Assembly (NCBI GenBank): GCA_037447655.1
Contig: JBBHKE010001012.1
Span: forward strand, 150,851 to 214,850
Origin: Zygnema cylindricum
Taxonomy: Eukaryota > Streptophyta > Zygnematophyceae > Zygnematales > Zygnemataceae
Direction of reading: 5' to 3'
DNA length: 64,000 nt
Under the pieces are notes generated by a model. The model saw only the letters and a program-made list of their open reading frames with translations, searched no databases and had not been told where the DNA came from. A program made the position numbers and the translations under genes. Shown piece by piece: positions 10,574-22,807 of the stretch (position 1 is its first letter; each line of letters begins with the position of its first letter).

Positions 10574-12820
10574 ACCGTGGATTAGAAAGAAGTGGCTTTT
10601 TTTTTTTTTCCAAATGTTCTTGATTTTATTTTTTTTTCCAGGCAGGACAAAATTGGTTTGTCCGATGTAATTTCTGGGAAGTTGTAATTTTACATCAAAA
10701 GATTTATTTTTTCAAATTTTAGTTTCACTTTAAAATTTCCCAATTGTATATTCCATTTTTTTGTAGTGATATTTTGAAGTTCGAAATTGTAAAAACATTT
10801 TGAGGATTTTCAGAACAGACGAAATGGAAGAATAGGCTGAAATTAGAATGTCAGATTTTAGCAAAAGCTGTTCTCTATCTCTCTCTTTTCTGTTTCTTTT
10901 GATGTATAAATTTCAATTTGACGATTGATTAACAGAAAAGTTCATCGATTTATGGTCAATGTGCCCCTTTTTCTCTGGTATTTCTTCTTATGCCACTGAA
11001 ATTTTTCATGTGTTTTTTTGTCCATGATAAAAACCCTTTTCTTACAAAAGAAACATTAAACTGCAAATATTTCTTCCCAAATTTAAAATTTATTTGTTTT
11101 TAACTGTTTTACATATTAAAAGTTATTGTTGTCCGCCTTTTTGCCCCGTTGCTCTGTCATATCAATGTAAAAAGTTTCGACTTTTCCTCATGCTTTTATT
11201 AACATCCAATGTAGCTTTGTTCTTTAAATTGTTTAACACAAATTAAAAATTCGGTTTTAAAAGAAAAATGTGTTGCAGAGATATGGATATCAATCGACTA
11301 TTGGTTAAATTCCTTTTCCTGTCGATAATATAAAAAATTTGCATGCAACATATTGTCAACATTTCACGCAACAAAAGAAAAAAAACACATTGACAACATT
11401 GTCAATATCTATTTAAGAATTCAACAACTATGGAATTCAATTAAGGCAACGACCTAAGGTCAAGCTAAGGTCAAACTAATTTGTTTTTATTTGACGGAGG
11501 AAACTAATAAGGGATTTTAGGACTTGTCAAACAGAAAGAAGGATTATCTTCTCGTGCCAGTTTTTATGCTTGCTTGATCGTATTTTAATTTTTGATTCCT
11601 GACTGATTCCGGTCCGTACACACGTAAATAATCGAATGAGAGAGGTGAAATTGGGTCATTGGAACCTTTCGGGGATTAAAAGACTCTTCCAAAACTACAA
11701 TTTGAACCACTCAAATTCTGGTGTGTGACAAAATGACAACAATAATAGAAACCTCGTCCTCGTCACTTAATCCATTATCCAAATGTGGGTATCTTGGTAG
11801 AATTTATTTTTCATCTCGGTGAAATTGTAGAATTACAATCATTAACGGAACCACGACGATCATGATAACCTGCGTTCTCACAATTGTGGTTTAACCTTTT
11901 CTTCTTTCGTGTCAATTTTGTGTGAGAGTAGAAGAAGTTATTGAAGTTTTTCCATATTATTTGTGAATTTTCAATAGACTATTCGACTAATCGATTATGG
12001 CCGCCTCAAACTATTTTTTTGATAATCACAGTCACTCTCGATCCATGGATATTTATGCAAATAAAATCGAAACCCGGATTGGTACATTTAAGGTTACTTT
12101 CTCAACCACACTATACTTGTGTTTTATAAGGTGCAATAAAATTGTAAATTTGACCATGGGCTCAAAAAAGAAGTATTTGCATATTTGAATGTGTCGGATT
12201 TGCTCTTTCTCGTCTACGATAACGGTGTTATCAATGAAACTAAAAGATCAATAGGTTGGGAACTATATCAATAGAGTAATGACTAATGAGGCAATGACAT
12301 AACACGTGGCAAGGCGGTGAAAGGGAATTATCAGATATTAACGTAAGATGAGACGTAATAACAAACAATTTTAATGAATATTATCGTACCGAGCCTCTTG
12401 TGGGAATGATTCTTTTGGAAGGATCGAACGTTCATTCAACGGATGAGATGTTTCGTCTCATTGGCGATCTAGAATCGGATTCCCGTCGAAATGTCGAATT
12501 CCCCGATTTGTACTTTTCAGTTGACGATTTGTACGTTGCCCGCCAAGATGGAGGCAACGTGAACAAGATCTCAAGTATATTTCACGTGTCGGATTATGGA
12601 CCGTAGGATAATTTCATAAAATCCGGAGCAACAGGAAATCCGCAGAACTCTTCTGCCTTCTAACAGAAATAAATAAAAACTCGTATTTATAGTATCGACG
12701 TTTTCCCTCGTTTAAAGGGCAAATCGTATTCGTACATTTCTTTGAGTAAATCTACGTACGGTTTGCCCTAAAACTGTACAACTAGGGCAATTTTTTGTTT
12801 CAATGTAATTACTAATAAAC
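10574..12820. other. Intergenic sequence, no gene supported
   Basis: AT-rich DNA downstream of the kinase. No terminal inverted repeats, tandem array or recognisable protein was found. The 68-codon frame at 12400-12606 has fairly ordinary composition but no recognised motif and no splice partner. Confidence 0.5.
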
Positions 12821-13588
12821 TAAGGGAATTGCTAGTCGCAGAGACGATTTTTGCTGCGCGCAGGTAGTTGTCAGAAATTGTACATTTGAAGTACAATTTC
12901 GTACAGGCTACGTACCTTTAATTTCAGATCTGACGGTCAATCCGTCGAACAACTTTGACTGGCGGATTATTGTACCGGCGGTTAAAAAAGTGTCGCTCTT
13001 GCAAACGGTGACCGTCATAAAAAAAAAAAAAATTCACACGGTCGGCACAGTTTTACTGTAACCAAACTGCGGCAACCACATATAAATAAAATGGCTGCGC
13101 GCAGGTAGTTTATCACTTCACGTTAGCCGCAAAAATGAAATCAACTCGTTGTCACGTCCACCGTGGACTTGACGACGTGTCATTATAGTTTCATCGATAT
13201 TTATACGCGGGTAGTCGGGTACGCATTTTTATTTTGTACGAAGTTTATTTGGTTTCGTGCGAGTTTACACATGTTGTATGTCGTCCTTTAATATGTGTCC
13301 AAGTTCAATGTAACGGTTCGCGAGTTGATTTCATTTTTGCAATAAACTATCTGCGCGCAGCCATTTTATTTATATGTGGCTGCCGCAGTTTGGTTACAGT
13401 AAACCTGCGCCGGCCGTGTGAAATTTTCTTATTTTTATGACGGTCGACGTTTGCAAGCGCGACACTTTTTTAACCGCCGGTACAATATTCCGCCAGTCAA
13501 AGTTGTTCGACGGATTGACCGTCAGATCTGAAATTAATGGTACGTAGCCTGTACGAAATTGTACTTCAAATGTACAATTTATGACAAC

Positions 13589-13789
13589 TACACCGCCAAT
13601 CGCTATTAGAGTATATAACGCCAATTCGGTGCCCTTTTTTCAAAAAAAAAAACCTGAAATACAATTAATAACGCTATTTAAGTACGTGGACCATAATTTG
13701 CCACGTCTCAGGTACTAAATTAGAATCAATAACGCTAATTGTTTTTTGACGCTATTTAATCCTTGACTCTAATAGCGATTGGCGGTGTA
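13589..13789. mobile_element. TA-flanked inverted-repeat element (family A, copy 3), nested in family B
   Basis: The 201-bp element has ends TACACCGCCAATCGCTATTA and its inverse, with TA at both borders. It interrupts the family B right arm between TGACAACTA and CCTGCGCGCAG. That junction is intact in the uninterrupted arm at about 14961-14980, which proves insertion after family B arrived. Confidence 0.88.
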
Positions 13790-13853
13790 CCTGCGCGCAG
13801 CAAAAATCGACTCTGCGATTAGCAATTCCCTAAATAAAATGGCTGCGCGCAGA

Positions 13854-14475
13854 TACACCGCGAATCGTAATTAGAGTAATGAAAAAATTAGAGTAAAAAA
13901 ACCAAAAAAAAAACAATTAGAGTAATGAACTCTAATTTATGTGATAGAACTTTTTCACAGTCGAAGTTTACTCTAATTTATTTAAGTACTCTATATTGGG
14001 TTATGTCGACAATAAATATCCGCGCTGAAATTATAAACACTAAATTACGTGAACGTACAAAATCTGTCAGTCCGTATAGTTTTGACGTCATTATGACGCT
14101 AGTATTATTTGTCGCGCTGAATTTCAGTTAATGTTCACACTGACGACGATGCTGTCGACGGACGAGAGTAATGCGAACGGCTTTTTTTCGACGTGATTGA
14201 TTTTTCGCTTAGTCCGATTTCACGTGCGAGCGCGATTGTATTAAATCATTATTTGTATTTTTTTACTTAAAAAAATACAGTTTTGCACGGTCGAACGTCG
14301 TCCGTACTCCACACTATTTAAAACGAACCTATATTACAATTCTGTTACGCTAATTAAACTTACCTAAATTAGAATAATGAAAAAATTAGAATCATTTACT
14401 CTATTTGATGTCATAGAGTCAAAATTTCGAGCGACCGAATTAGAGTAATTTACTCTAATTACGATTCGCGGTGTA
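13854..14475. mobile_element. TA-flanked inverted-repeat element (family A, copy 4), nested in family B
   Basis: The ends TACACCGCGAATCGTAATTA and ATTACGATTCGCGGTGTA enclose about 620 bp closely similar to the 5301-5805 copy, including GTCCGTACTCCACACTATTTAA. It splits the partial second family B unit. Frames inside are short and uninformative. Confidence 0.86.
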
Positions 14476-15236
14476 GTTTACTGCAAAAAAATAAAAAATG
14501 AAATCAACTCGCGAACCGTTACATTGAACTTGGACACATATTAAAGGACGACGTACAACATGTGTAAACTCGCACGAAACCAAATAAACTTCGTACAAAA
14601 TAAAAATGCGTACCCGACTACCCGCGTATAAATATCGATGAAACTAAAATGACACGTCGTCACGTCCACGGTGGACGTGACAACGAGTTGATTTCATTTT
14701 TGCGGCTAACGTGAAGTGATAAACTACCTGCGCGCAGCCATTTTATTTATATGTGGCTGCCGCAGTTTGGTTTTAGTAAAACTGCGCCGGCCGTGTGATT
14801 TTTTTTTTTTTTTTATGACGGTCGACGTTTGCAAACGCGACACTTTTTTAACCGCCTATACAATAATCCGCCAGTCAAAGTTGTTCGACGGATTGACCGT
14901 CAGATCTGAAATTAAAGGTACGTAGCTTGTACGAAATTGTACTTCAAATGTACAATTTCTGACAACTACCTGCGCGCAGCAAAAATCGTCTCTGCGATTA
15001 GCAATTCCCTAAACTAATTACCCCATGATATACAACCTGCAACGCAACTTTGTTCCCAAAGTTGCTGCCTGCTAATTTGTTGCTTGAAAATAATGTGGAT
15101 CACGGGCTTAGAATCGAGAGAAAAATGAAATAGAAGATAATATGTGACGGTGTTCCCACTACGTCGGTCAGTTTGACTTTCGGATAAAAAAACTGCCGCC
15201 TGCCCGAGTACATCGGCGTCAGATTTGACTCGAAAC

Positions 15237-15721
15237 TAGAGGTTGCAAAAGTCAAAATTTTAGATAACCGAAACCGACATTTTTTTTTTCAAAATCTGAG
15301 TACCCGACGCCCGACCGGGTTATGTCACGCTCCTAAATTGTTAACCGTTACCCGATACGCGTTTACGAAAATAAAAGTTAAACCGAAACTCAATTTCCCG
15401 CGACTACCCGTACCCGGCCGTATCCCAATATGTACAAAATTAATGGTACATCTCCCTCATACCTTCCACGATACCAAGAGTACAAAGTACAATAATGTTG
15501 GATAGTATAGACAGAACAAAACCTTCATTTTTTTTGTTTTTTGCTTACTCGACCTTAACCGATTTTTTTTTTTTTTTGTGAATCACCCGCCCGAATCGGC
15601 CCGGCTCCCCAAATTTGGCATCCGAATCCGCTCCGGATCCGACGCGGGCGGTCGGGTAACGGTCAGTTACGGTTTCGGGTAACGGTCAGTTACGGTTTTG
15701 GGTAACGGTTTGCGACCTCTT
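15237..15721. mobile_element. hAT deletion derivative of the large element at 49038-55452
   Basis: The terminal repeats TAGAGGTTGCAAA and TTTGCGACCTCTT are flanked by a perfect 8-bp duplication, CTCGAAAC (15229-15236 and 15722-15729). The left 200 bp match 49038-49230 and the right 270 bp match the two sides of 53290-55452. The transposase region is missing, so this is a non-autonomous internal-deletion copy. It also carries the unoccupied form of the site used by the insertion at 53349. Confidence 0.92.
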
Positions 15722-15844
15722 CTCGAAACCAGGAGAGTACATTATCCTCATGACTCAAATCGCGATACATGCGACGGTTCGCTGCAGTATCGTACAACTG
15801 AGAACAAATTTTCCTCACACGTGCCGATTCCCGTTCCATGTAGC

Positions 15845-16050
15845 TACACCACAAATCGTCATTAGTGTTAATAACACTATTTCGGTTGCGACTTATTTTG
15901 ACCAGAAATCACAAAATAGAGTTAACAACATTATTTAAATACATGGACTACAATCTGCCATGTCTCCTTGCACTAAACTAGCATAGTTAATTCTAATTTC
16001 GCATTAACTAGTGTAATAAATCTTTAACGCTAATAACGATGAGCGGTGTA
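15845..16050. mobile_element. TA-flanked inverted-repeat element (family A, copy 5)
   Basis: The ends are TACACCACAAATCGTCATTAG and TAATAACGATGAGCGGTGTA. It is about 206 bp with TA borders and more diverged than copies 1-4. Confidence 0.75.
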
Positions 16051-16567
16051 CATTACTTCGTGTATCGCTACAAGCACTGATGCTTTTCGCCACTCAAAAC
16101 ATTTTTCGTCGTGCACATTATTCGGATCTTTAATCTGTCGGTTGCGATTGAAGTTGCAATTTTCACCTTCCGATCGGCAACCTTCAATCGGAAACGGGGG
16201 CATTTGTGCACGGAGAAAATATGTTTTGATTGGCCAAAGAATAATTGACGTTGATAGCGATACTCATGTACCTTTTTGTACTTTTTTTAACGTATATTTA
16301 AGCTCCAAAACGAGGTGGATATTCTGCACACCTCAATAGATTAAAGGGGAAACTAATATTACCGGTCCATCATTTTAAGGCTATGCGATCCGATGATTAA
16401 GGGTGGGGCTCCATCGTACCAAGCCGTACTGATTTTTTTCTTTTTTTTACAAAACATGTTTATTGAAGATTCAGCACAATTCTCCGAGCTTTTGGGCGAC
16501 AACGTCGACTGTCTGATTTTTTGTTTTCGAAGCAAACGCTCATTCTGTCCAGTGTACGGTCATCCAC
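16051..16567. other. Transposon-derived sequence without a gene
   Basis: It contains GCTTTTCGCCACTCAAAACAT at about 16081-16101. This motif recurs in the small elements at 17760-17860 and 46563-46717, so it is probably part of another short inverted-repeat family. Confidence 0.4.
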
Positions 16568-16787
16568 TACACCGCCAATCGCTATTAGCGTTGTGTACGC
16601 TAATCCCGTCCCGCTTTTTTTTGTTTTTATTCTCAAATAGATTATCCACACTATTTAAAAAAAGCCCTAATTCCTAAATAGAGTAATCGATTTCTTCCAA
16701 AATTTCCAAATTCCCAATTAGCGTACACCACGCTAAATAATAGTATACGCTAATCAAACCTACACGCTAATAGCGATTGGCGGTGTA
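16568..16787. mobile_element. TA-flanked inverted-repeat element (family A, copy 6)
   Basis: The ends TACACCGCCAATCGCTATTAG and CTAATAGCGATTGGCGGTGTA form a perfect inverted repeat of about 21 bp bordered by TA. The element is 220 bp with no coding capacity. Confidence 0.88.
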
Positions 16788-19162
16788 CTGTAGCCTTCAA
16801 AGTTTGCCGCACCTTCCTGTCATTCCGTTTCAAACTTTCTATTTCCATTTCAATTTTCAAAATTCAAATTCGGTCGCAAACTTTTCGTTTTGGTCATTAA
16901 TTACCTCCGCTGGTTCTATGTTCAGACTTTTTGTTTGAAGAAAACTGTTAGATTTTCAAAATTTGAATACTCACCTACGTGGTATCAATCAAAATGAGTC
17001 AACGCATGTGATAAGGTGTTTACCGACGCGACATAAATGGACGATTCTACAAGATATCACGCCAATAAACGTATCTGTACGTTCACTAATCCGTATGTTT
17101 ACTAGGACCACCTAATGGAGTAGAGGCCTAAGCTGTGACTGAGAATATCAGATGCACTTCTTAGAAAATCTTCAAACAGATTGTTGAAAAAAAAACCAAT
17201 CGAGACATTTGGACATCTAGACTTTTTTTTTTGACATTATTAGATTTGGCAATATAATATGAATGTCCTCTAACACTAATATATAGATGCCGACATTTGA
17301 GAATAGCCACTAAAAACTCACTATTTAATCCGGCACATTTCATAACTGTTTTTGTCATTGCAAGTTGGTAATGACAATAATGTTAACGACACTTTTCAAT
17401 AAAAGCCTGCAAACCTAGAATGAGAAAATCCGATTTAACGTTTTTAATGCGAGACTTTCACAATCTGAAAGTTGAACATTAAATAGTAAACATTGGACTT
17501 CAACATTTGAAAATTGAACTCTAAACATTGGATGTTAAGCATTGAGCATTGACATTGTACATTGTACATTGAAAATCAAACATTGAACAATAAACATAGA
17601 ACATTGAATTCTTTATATCGAGTGTTAAAATTTACATATCGAGAATCAGGCATTGACATAAAAAACATTGATTACCACTTATCTTTGCAGACTAACCGAA
17701 ATGAAATGTTGACAATGAGACAGCGAATCGGAAGGTAATAATCTTAACTTTTGATCGCAACCGTCGGTCCACAATCCGACAAGTGTGCACGGAGAAAAGA
17801 TGTTTTAAGCGGCGAAAAAAACTTTAAGACTAATCAACACTAATAAACACTAATAGCGATTAACAGAGTAAGTTTTCCCCAAAAATTGCGGATCTTTATT
17901 CAGAATTACAGTTGATTGTAAACCGTGAGAGTACATGGGAATAACTGAAATGAGAAGCCAAAACGGAACTGAAAAACCTGAATAATGAAAACCTATAAGA
18001 CTAACAACTGTTTCAAAAAAGAAGATACAAAACCACGAATTGTGAGAAAAATTAAAGGAATTGCAGGCTAAATTTTTTTAAGTAAAATAATTGCAGTCTA
18101 CACCCTGTTAGACCTAATTGAGTAATTTTACCGCATAGTTGTAAAAAAAAATTACATTCTTGTAGAAAACCAATGTTGTTAAATTGTGGAAAGCTCGACA
18201 GCCCTTGTTTCCTAAAAAACAAAAAAAAATGTTATTTCTTTCTTTCTTTCTTTCTTTCTTCTTTCTTTGAAGAAAATAAATTACATATTAAGACAAAAAT
18301 GATATCAATATTATCTGAAAGTCTTCTATAATATATATTGAAAAAAACTAGGAGTCACTACAACATAATTTTACGCTATACAAACCGAAAACTGAACCAA
18401 CCACAAACAAAAAGAAGAAAAGAAACTTTCTTCAAAAAGTTAAAAAAAAAGTCGAATCAAAACATACTTGAAAGTTCTCACCTTTTATGCTCCATTATCT
18501 CCCCAAATAAGAAAGCATCGTAACATTATTTGTTGTAGGAAAGACTTTCTAACATTTGAAATGATTCGTAATTTGTACGAGGATATTTTTACATTCTCGT
18601 GTTGAAACCAAATAAAATTGTTTGTCAGTTTCTATTTTGCTAATGAAAAAACTTTGAAACGACAGACGACGATTCTTGTTTTGACCGAAGTAAATGTCTA
18701 TTCTAAAAAGTCTCCTCTGACATGTCAACAGTTCCACCTTTTCTTTTTCCGGAAAAAAAATCACCCTAAAAAACCCTAAAAACCCTAACAAACCCTAAAA
18801 AACATCCTAAGGTAGCCACTCACATATTCGATACGGGAGAACGTAAAGTACGGGCAGGAATTGCCACATGGAACACAAATAGTTCTATCTACAAACTTGG
18901 TACCCAACTAATTAAGAAGAAAAAAAAAAAATTACAACAAGCTTCACTAATGTAATTTCACACAACGAAATCATAAAATGTGGAAAAAACTCGGCGATTT
19001 CTAGTCTCCAAAACCCGATTTCGTTCGATTTTACGACTTTCACAAACTCTAAAACATTTGAACTCTACACAAAATATGTCTCAGTTAATTTTACTAATTC
19101 CTCGTGAAGAAAAAACAAAGGAAAAAATAACATACCGTCCTCAAAAACCATCTTTATAAGAG
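16788..19162. other. Intergenic sequence with minor repeats, no gene supported
   Basis: It holds a loose ACATTGAAC-type repeat at about 17470-17690, a TTTC microsatellite at about 18234-18270, and a cluster of AAACCCTAA-like units at about 18765-18800. The right end should be the apyrase 3' untranslated region and beyond. No other gene is evident. Confidence 0.5.
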
Positions 19163-22100
19163 TCAATTTTGCCCTTGTAAAATATCGATTCCTTGTCGTT
19201 GTTCATAACGGACCATATCTCCTTGAGAAGGAGCTCTTCGAGCCATACTTCTTGCTTGGTGAGAGGATCCATTAAGAGATCTCTCCACTACTACTCCTCC
19301 TCCTCCGCCTTTTCCCCCATCCTCTCCCATATGTACTCTCTCATTTCCATCTCCTCTCCCTCCTCGAGTTCTGAAGCGATCTGGAGAGAGGCTTCGACAC
19401 TTAGCGGATCGATCTCCTAGAGGAATCCAACATAGAACAGGTAACCATCAGTTTTTCAGTTTGAAAAAGGAAACCGCAGAAAGCAAAAGACATAATCCTC
19501 CTCCCCCTCCCCCACCTCTTTTCCAAATTGCTCGTTTTTTTTTCTTTCAATCCAAATTATTAGGTTTTTCTCTCCCTCTGCCTCTCCCTCTTCCTCTCAC
19601 CCTCCCTCTTATTCTAACAAGAGGGAGGCGAGGGAGAGAGGGAGGTGAGGGAGAGGGAGGGCTCTAAGAGAGAGCGGAGAGGCCAAAGAGGGGGAGGGAG
19701 CAGGAGGGAGGGGTAAGGGAGGGCGGGAGGGAATGAGCGAGGAATGAGGAGGGATGGAGGGTGCGACGGGGAGGGAGGGGTGTTAGATTTCTGTGAAATC
19801 CGGGATTCGGCATTTCCCATACTAGGGAAAGTCGAGCCGGCAGGACTCGAACCTGGGACCTTTGACTTAAGCGGTCAACGCACTAACCACTGTGTCACGT
19901 CTTCCTCACTTTCTACCTCATTTTTTTTCTCTCTCTCTCCCTCTCTCCCTCTCCCTCTCTCCCTCTCCCTCCCTCCCTCTCCCTCCCTCTCTCTCTCCCT
20001 CTCTCCCCCTCCCTCTCTCCCTCCCTCCCTCCCTCCCTCCCTCCCTCCCTCCCTCCCTCCCTCCCTCCCTCCCTCCCTCCCTCCCTCCCTCCCTCCCTCC
20101 CTCCCTCCCTCCCTCCCTCCCTCCCTCCCTCCCTCCCTCCCTCCCTCCCTCCCTCCCTCCCTCCCTCCCTCCCTCCCTCCCTCCCTCCCTCCCTCCCTCC
20201 CTCCCTCCCTCCCTCCCTCCCTCCCTCCCTCCCTCCCTCCCTCCCCTCCCTCCCTCCCTCCCTCCCTCCCTCCCTCCCCTCCCTCCCCTCCCTCCCTCCC
20301 TCCACTCCTCCCTCCCTCCCCTCCTCCCTCCCTCCACTCCTCCCTCCCTCCCCTCCTCCCTCCCTCCACTCCTCCCTCCCTCCCCTCCTCCCTCCCTCCC
20401 TCCCTCCCTCCCTCCCGTAATTCCCAAACAGCTCACTTTCTTTTGTTGTTTCTTCTCTCTTTTCTTTTCTTTTTTTGAGCTACTCTTTTTGGGAAGTTGT
20501 GGGGCGAGTCAGCCTCTGACCTCACTCACCGGTTCGCAATCCTCCTCCATAACTACTCTCTCCACTCGTTGAAAAATCAAATATCCACGAAGGTTGTCCT
20601 CCTCCTCCTCCTCCTCCACTCCCTCCTCTCGCACTCCCTCCCATCCTCCTCCCAGATCCGCTCGATTTCCACCGTCGGATCGTCACCAAAACTCCGACAA
20701 AACAAATTAAGAACAAAACGACCAAAACCACGGTCGAATTAAACGCAGATTCTCCAATTTCGTCTCTTTCTAACTCTCCCTTTCTCACTATATCGTCATC
20801 ATTTTCATGAGAGAAAGTTAAAATTCCTCTGTTGTTTGGTCCACCAATTACGGAACCGGCTTCATATAAAGCCGCCCCAATAGTCCAACTCATATCTCCG
20901 GACCCTATTGTTATTTGACTATCAAGAAGACCTAATCCTTCACGAAGGAGAGAAACCACATAAGGAGCTCGAAAACAATTTCTATCGACTCCTCGAACTT
21001 CCCCAAACTCTCTCTCTACCTCATCCCAAGGTAGTGAACAAAAATTTTGCGATTTTTCAAGAAGTTGGTCGAGTGGAGCATCGGCGGGCAGTCCAAAAAA
21101 ATGATAGACGACAAAAAATCCGGTCAGCGCGTAAAATTTTCCTCGTAAAGGAGGTTGTTCTACTCCTAACGCACAATTTTCGGATGAACATTTTGGAGCT
21201 GCCCGAATTACTGAACCAGCCAAAGCTTGACATCTGTCCCAATCCGGTTCTCCCACTAATCGAATTTCTTCTTTTAAAATGGAATTAGCATAGAAATGTT
21301 CTCCTTCTCCTAATTCCCGTCTATCTTCAAAACTGTCTTTTGAGTTTTTAGACTTTTTCTCTCCCGTCTTTTGATTCATTTTTTTCCAACCGTCTCTTCC
21401 AGTTGCAATTATTGCATTCATACTATCTTGCTCTGCCTGAATTAACCATTGGGTTAACCCGTCTCCTCTCCTTCTCCCATCTTCCCCACTGTTTCTCGTT
21501 TTCCCAATAGCTCCGTCTCCTCTCTCTCCTTCCCCTCCTCGTTCATTAGCTCTCTCCCCTCTTTCTCTCCCTCCTTTTTCCGGCACGATCTCAAGTAGCC
21601 TCCTCCCTCTCTCTCTTTCTATCGTCAGAGCAGCCTCTCTCTCCTCTTTTGTTTTCTTCATCAAAATTTTTGATCTTTTGTACGTTTGGTTATAACCTTT
21701 TTGAAGACAAGGATGAAAAACTACAGGAAGACTGTCCTCAATTTCCACATTTTCCACACTATACAAGTTTGTTTTTCCTCTCTCACCCTCAAATTGTTTT
21801 GAACCACTTCTTTTTTGTGAGTATCGATCCATTGACTCTAAAATTAAAGTTACAGATCGATCAAAACCGTCGTTCATTCCGTAACCCGCATGTGAATGGG
21901 CGTAAATATGATAATTTCGCGATTTTATCGTAACGTTTGTCGAAATTTGAGTTACAGGAAATCTTGGAGGGACAAATGTCACTTCGAGAGAACTTCCACC
22001 CAAATCCAAAGATCCCATCGTAAAATATTCGTGCCCCTGCCCGAACTGCCCGAGCAAATAATTTAAAGCAATCCATCCATAAACAGCTTCGTCAACACCC

Positions 22101-22807
22101 GAAATTATTCTCGCCCACTCTCTTTTAAAATAAAAAGGACTATTTTCTAAAACGTCTCGTACCTCTTCCATAACCCAATTTGCATCTTTTTCAGGTATTT
22201 TTCTCAATCCAGCCGTAGCGAATAGAAAAAGAGCTGTGTCTTTTTGTGAATACTTGGGAACTTTTTCCGCGGCCCAATCCAATAAAGGCATTAAAGCTTT
22301 TTCTTTCAATCCTTCCTTATCTCCCACAAATTTATCAAGTCCCGGTTCGGTTTCTTTTCTATTATATGCTTTTCCTTTCTCTCCCTGTACTCCTGTCCCC
22401 ATCACTTTTACGTTAGGAAGTGTCCCATCATCTCCTCCCCTCCATTCATAAATGTAGAGACGAGTTCCCGTACTTCCACAGTCGATCACAATACTATATT
22501 GTACTTTTGAACTGGCTCCAATCACAATTCGACACGTCAGCAATAAAACCAAAAAGGAAAAAATCGCAAAAAGAGCAATCACAATTCGCCACCTTGTTCC
22601 CGAAAAATAACTTTTTCCCATTTTCGGTGACATGGAAAGGGTAACGGAAACCGTTTCTTCGAGATTTGATCGATCGCCTAATTCGATAGTAACATCGTTT
22701 GTCTCCGGTGAGGAATAAACTGGACTTAAATTTTTGTTTAGTTCCGGAAAATTCCATCCCATGGAATGGAAACCAGGTGTCCTCCAACCATAGCTCGTCG
22801 AAGCCAT
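19163..22807 (-). CDS. Membrane-bound apyrase (GDA1/CD39 nucleoside phosphatase), two exons
   Basis: The enzyme hydrolyses nucleoside tri- and diphosphates and is probably lumenal or extracellular, anchored by two membrane spans. Exon 1 (22807-20530) starts at an ATG. It encodes a cytosolic N-terminus, a span at about 74-97, and apyrase conserved regions at 107-120 (DCGSTGTRLYIY), 194-203 (LFATAGLRK), 233-252 (SGVDEAVYGW), 264-278 (DLGGSSLEV) and about 558-575. A second span is at 691-711. At 20529 a consensus GTGAGT donor precedes the apparent stop by a few codons. An acceptor at 19417 opens exon 2 (19416-19163), which restores phase and adds 83 codons rich in Arg/Ser/Gly, giving 843 residues. 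Two transmembrane segments and a basic Ser-rich tail resemble plant APY6/APY7. Residues about 384-500 are a Glu/Arg/Gly low-complexity insertion that family members usually lack. Exon 1 is certain; the exon 2 join is my inference from phase and coding quality. Confidence 0.9.
19831..19901 (-). tRNA. tRNA-like sequence (pseudogene or SINE head) inside the apyrase intron
   Basis: Read on the minus strand it has a perfect Pol III B box (GGTTCGAGTCC), an A-box-like CACAGTGGTTAGTG and a five-pair anticodon stem, TTGAC/GTCAA, around a CTT triplet. The acceptor stem pairs poorly and the base before the anticodon is G where U is expected. A functional tRNA is therefore unlikely; a tRNA-derived repeat or pseudogene is the better reading. 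Confidence 0.45.
19923..20417. repeat. CTCC/CCCT microsatellite tract in the apyrase intron
   Basis: About 500 bp of (CCCT)n and related CT-rich units. It is nearly perfect from 20020 to 20250 and has CCACTCCT variants to the right. All long frames here on both strands are repeat translations. On the apyrase sense strand it reads GGGA/GGAG, within the inferred intron 19417-20529. Confidence 0.97.

Larger units (their letters stand above)
12824..15009. mobile_element. Palindromic PIF/Harbinger-like element array (family B) with nested insertions
   Basis: The left end GGGAATTGCTAGTCGCAGAG is inverted at 14990-15009 (CTCTGCGATTAGCAATTCCC). Both borders carry TAA, the 3-bp target typical of PIF/Harbinger. 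Long inverted arms contain CTGCGCGCAG, CAGATCTGAC and a TGTACATTTGAAGTACA-like block. A second complete right end at 13811-13830 shows that the locus is one full palindromic unit (12824-13830) plus a partial copy. Two family A elements are nested in it, one in each unit. No transposase is present. Confidence 0.8.

Noticed and set aside
19744-20572. Several 130-244-codon open frames on both strands over the CT tract
   Set aside because: They are translations of (CCCT)n in all frames and lie in the inferred apyrase intron.
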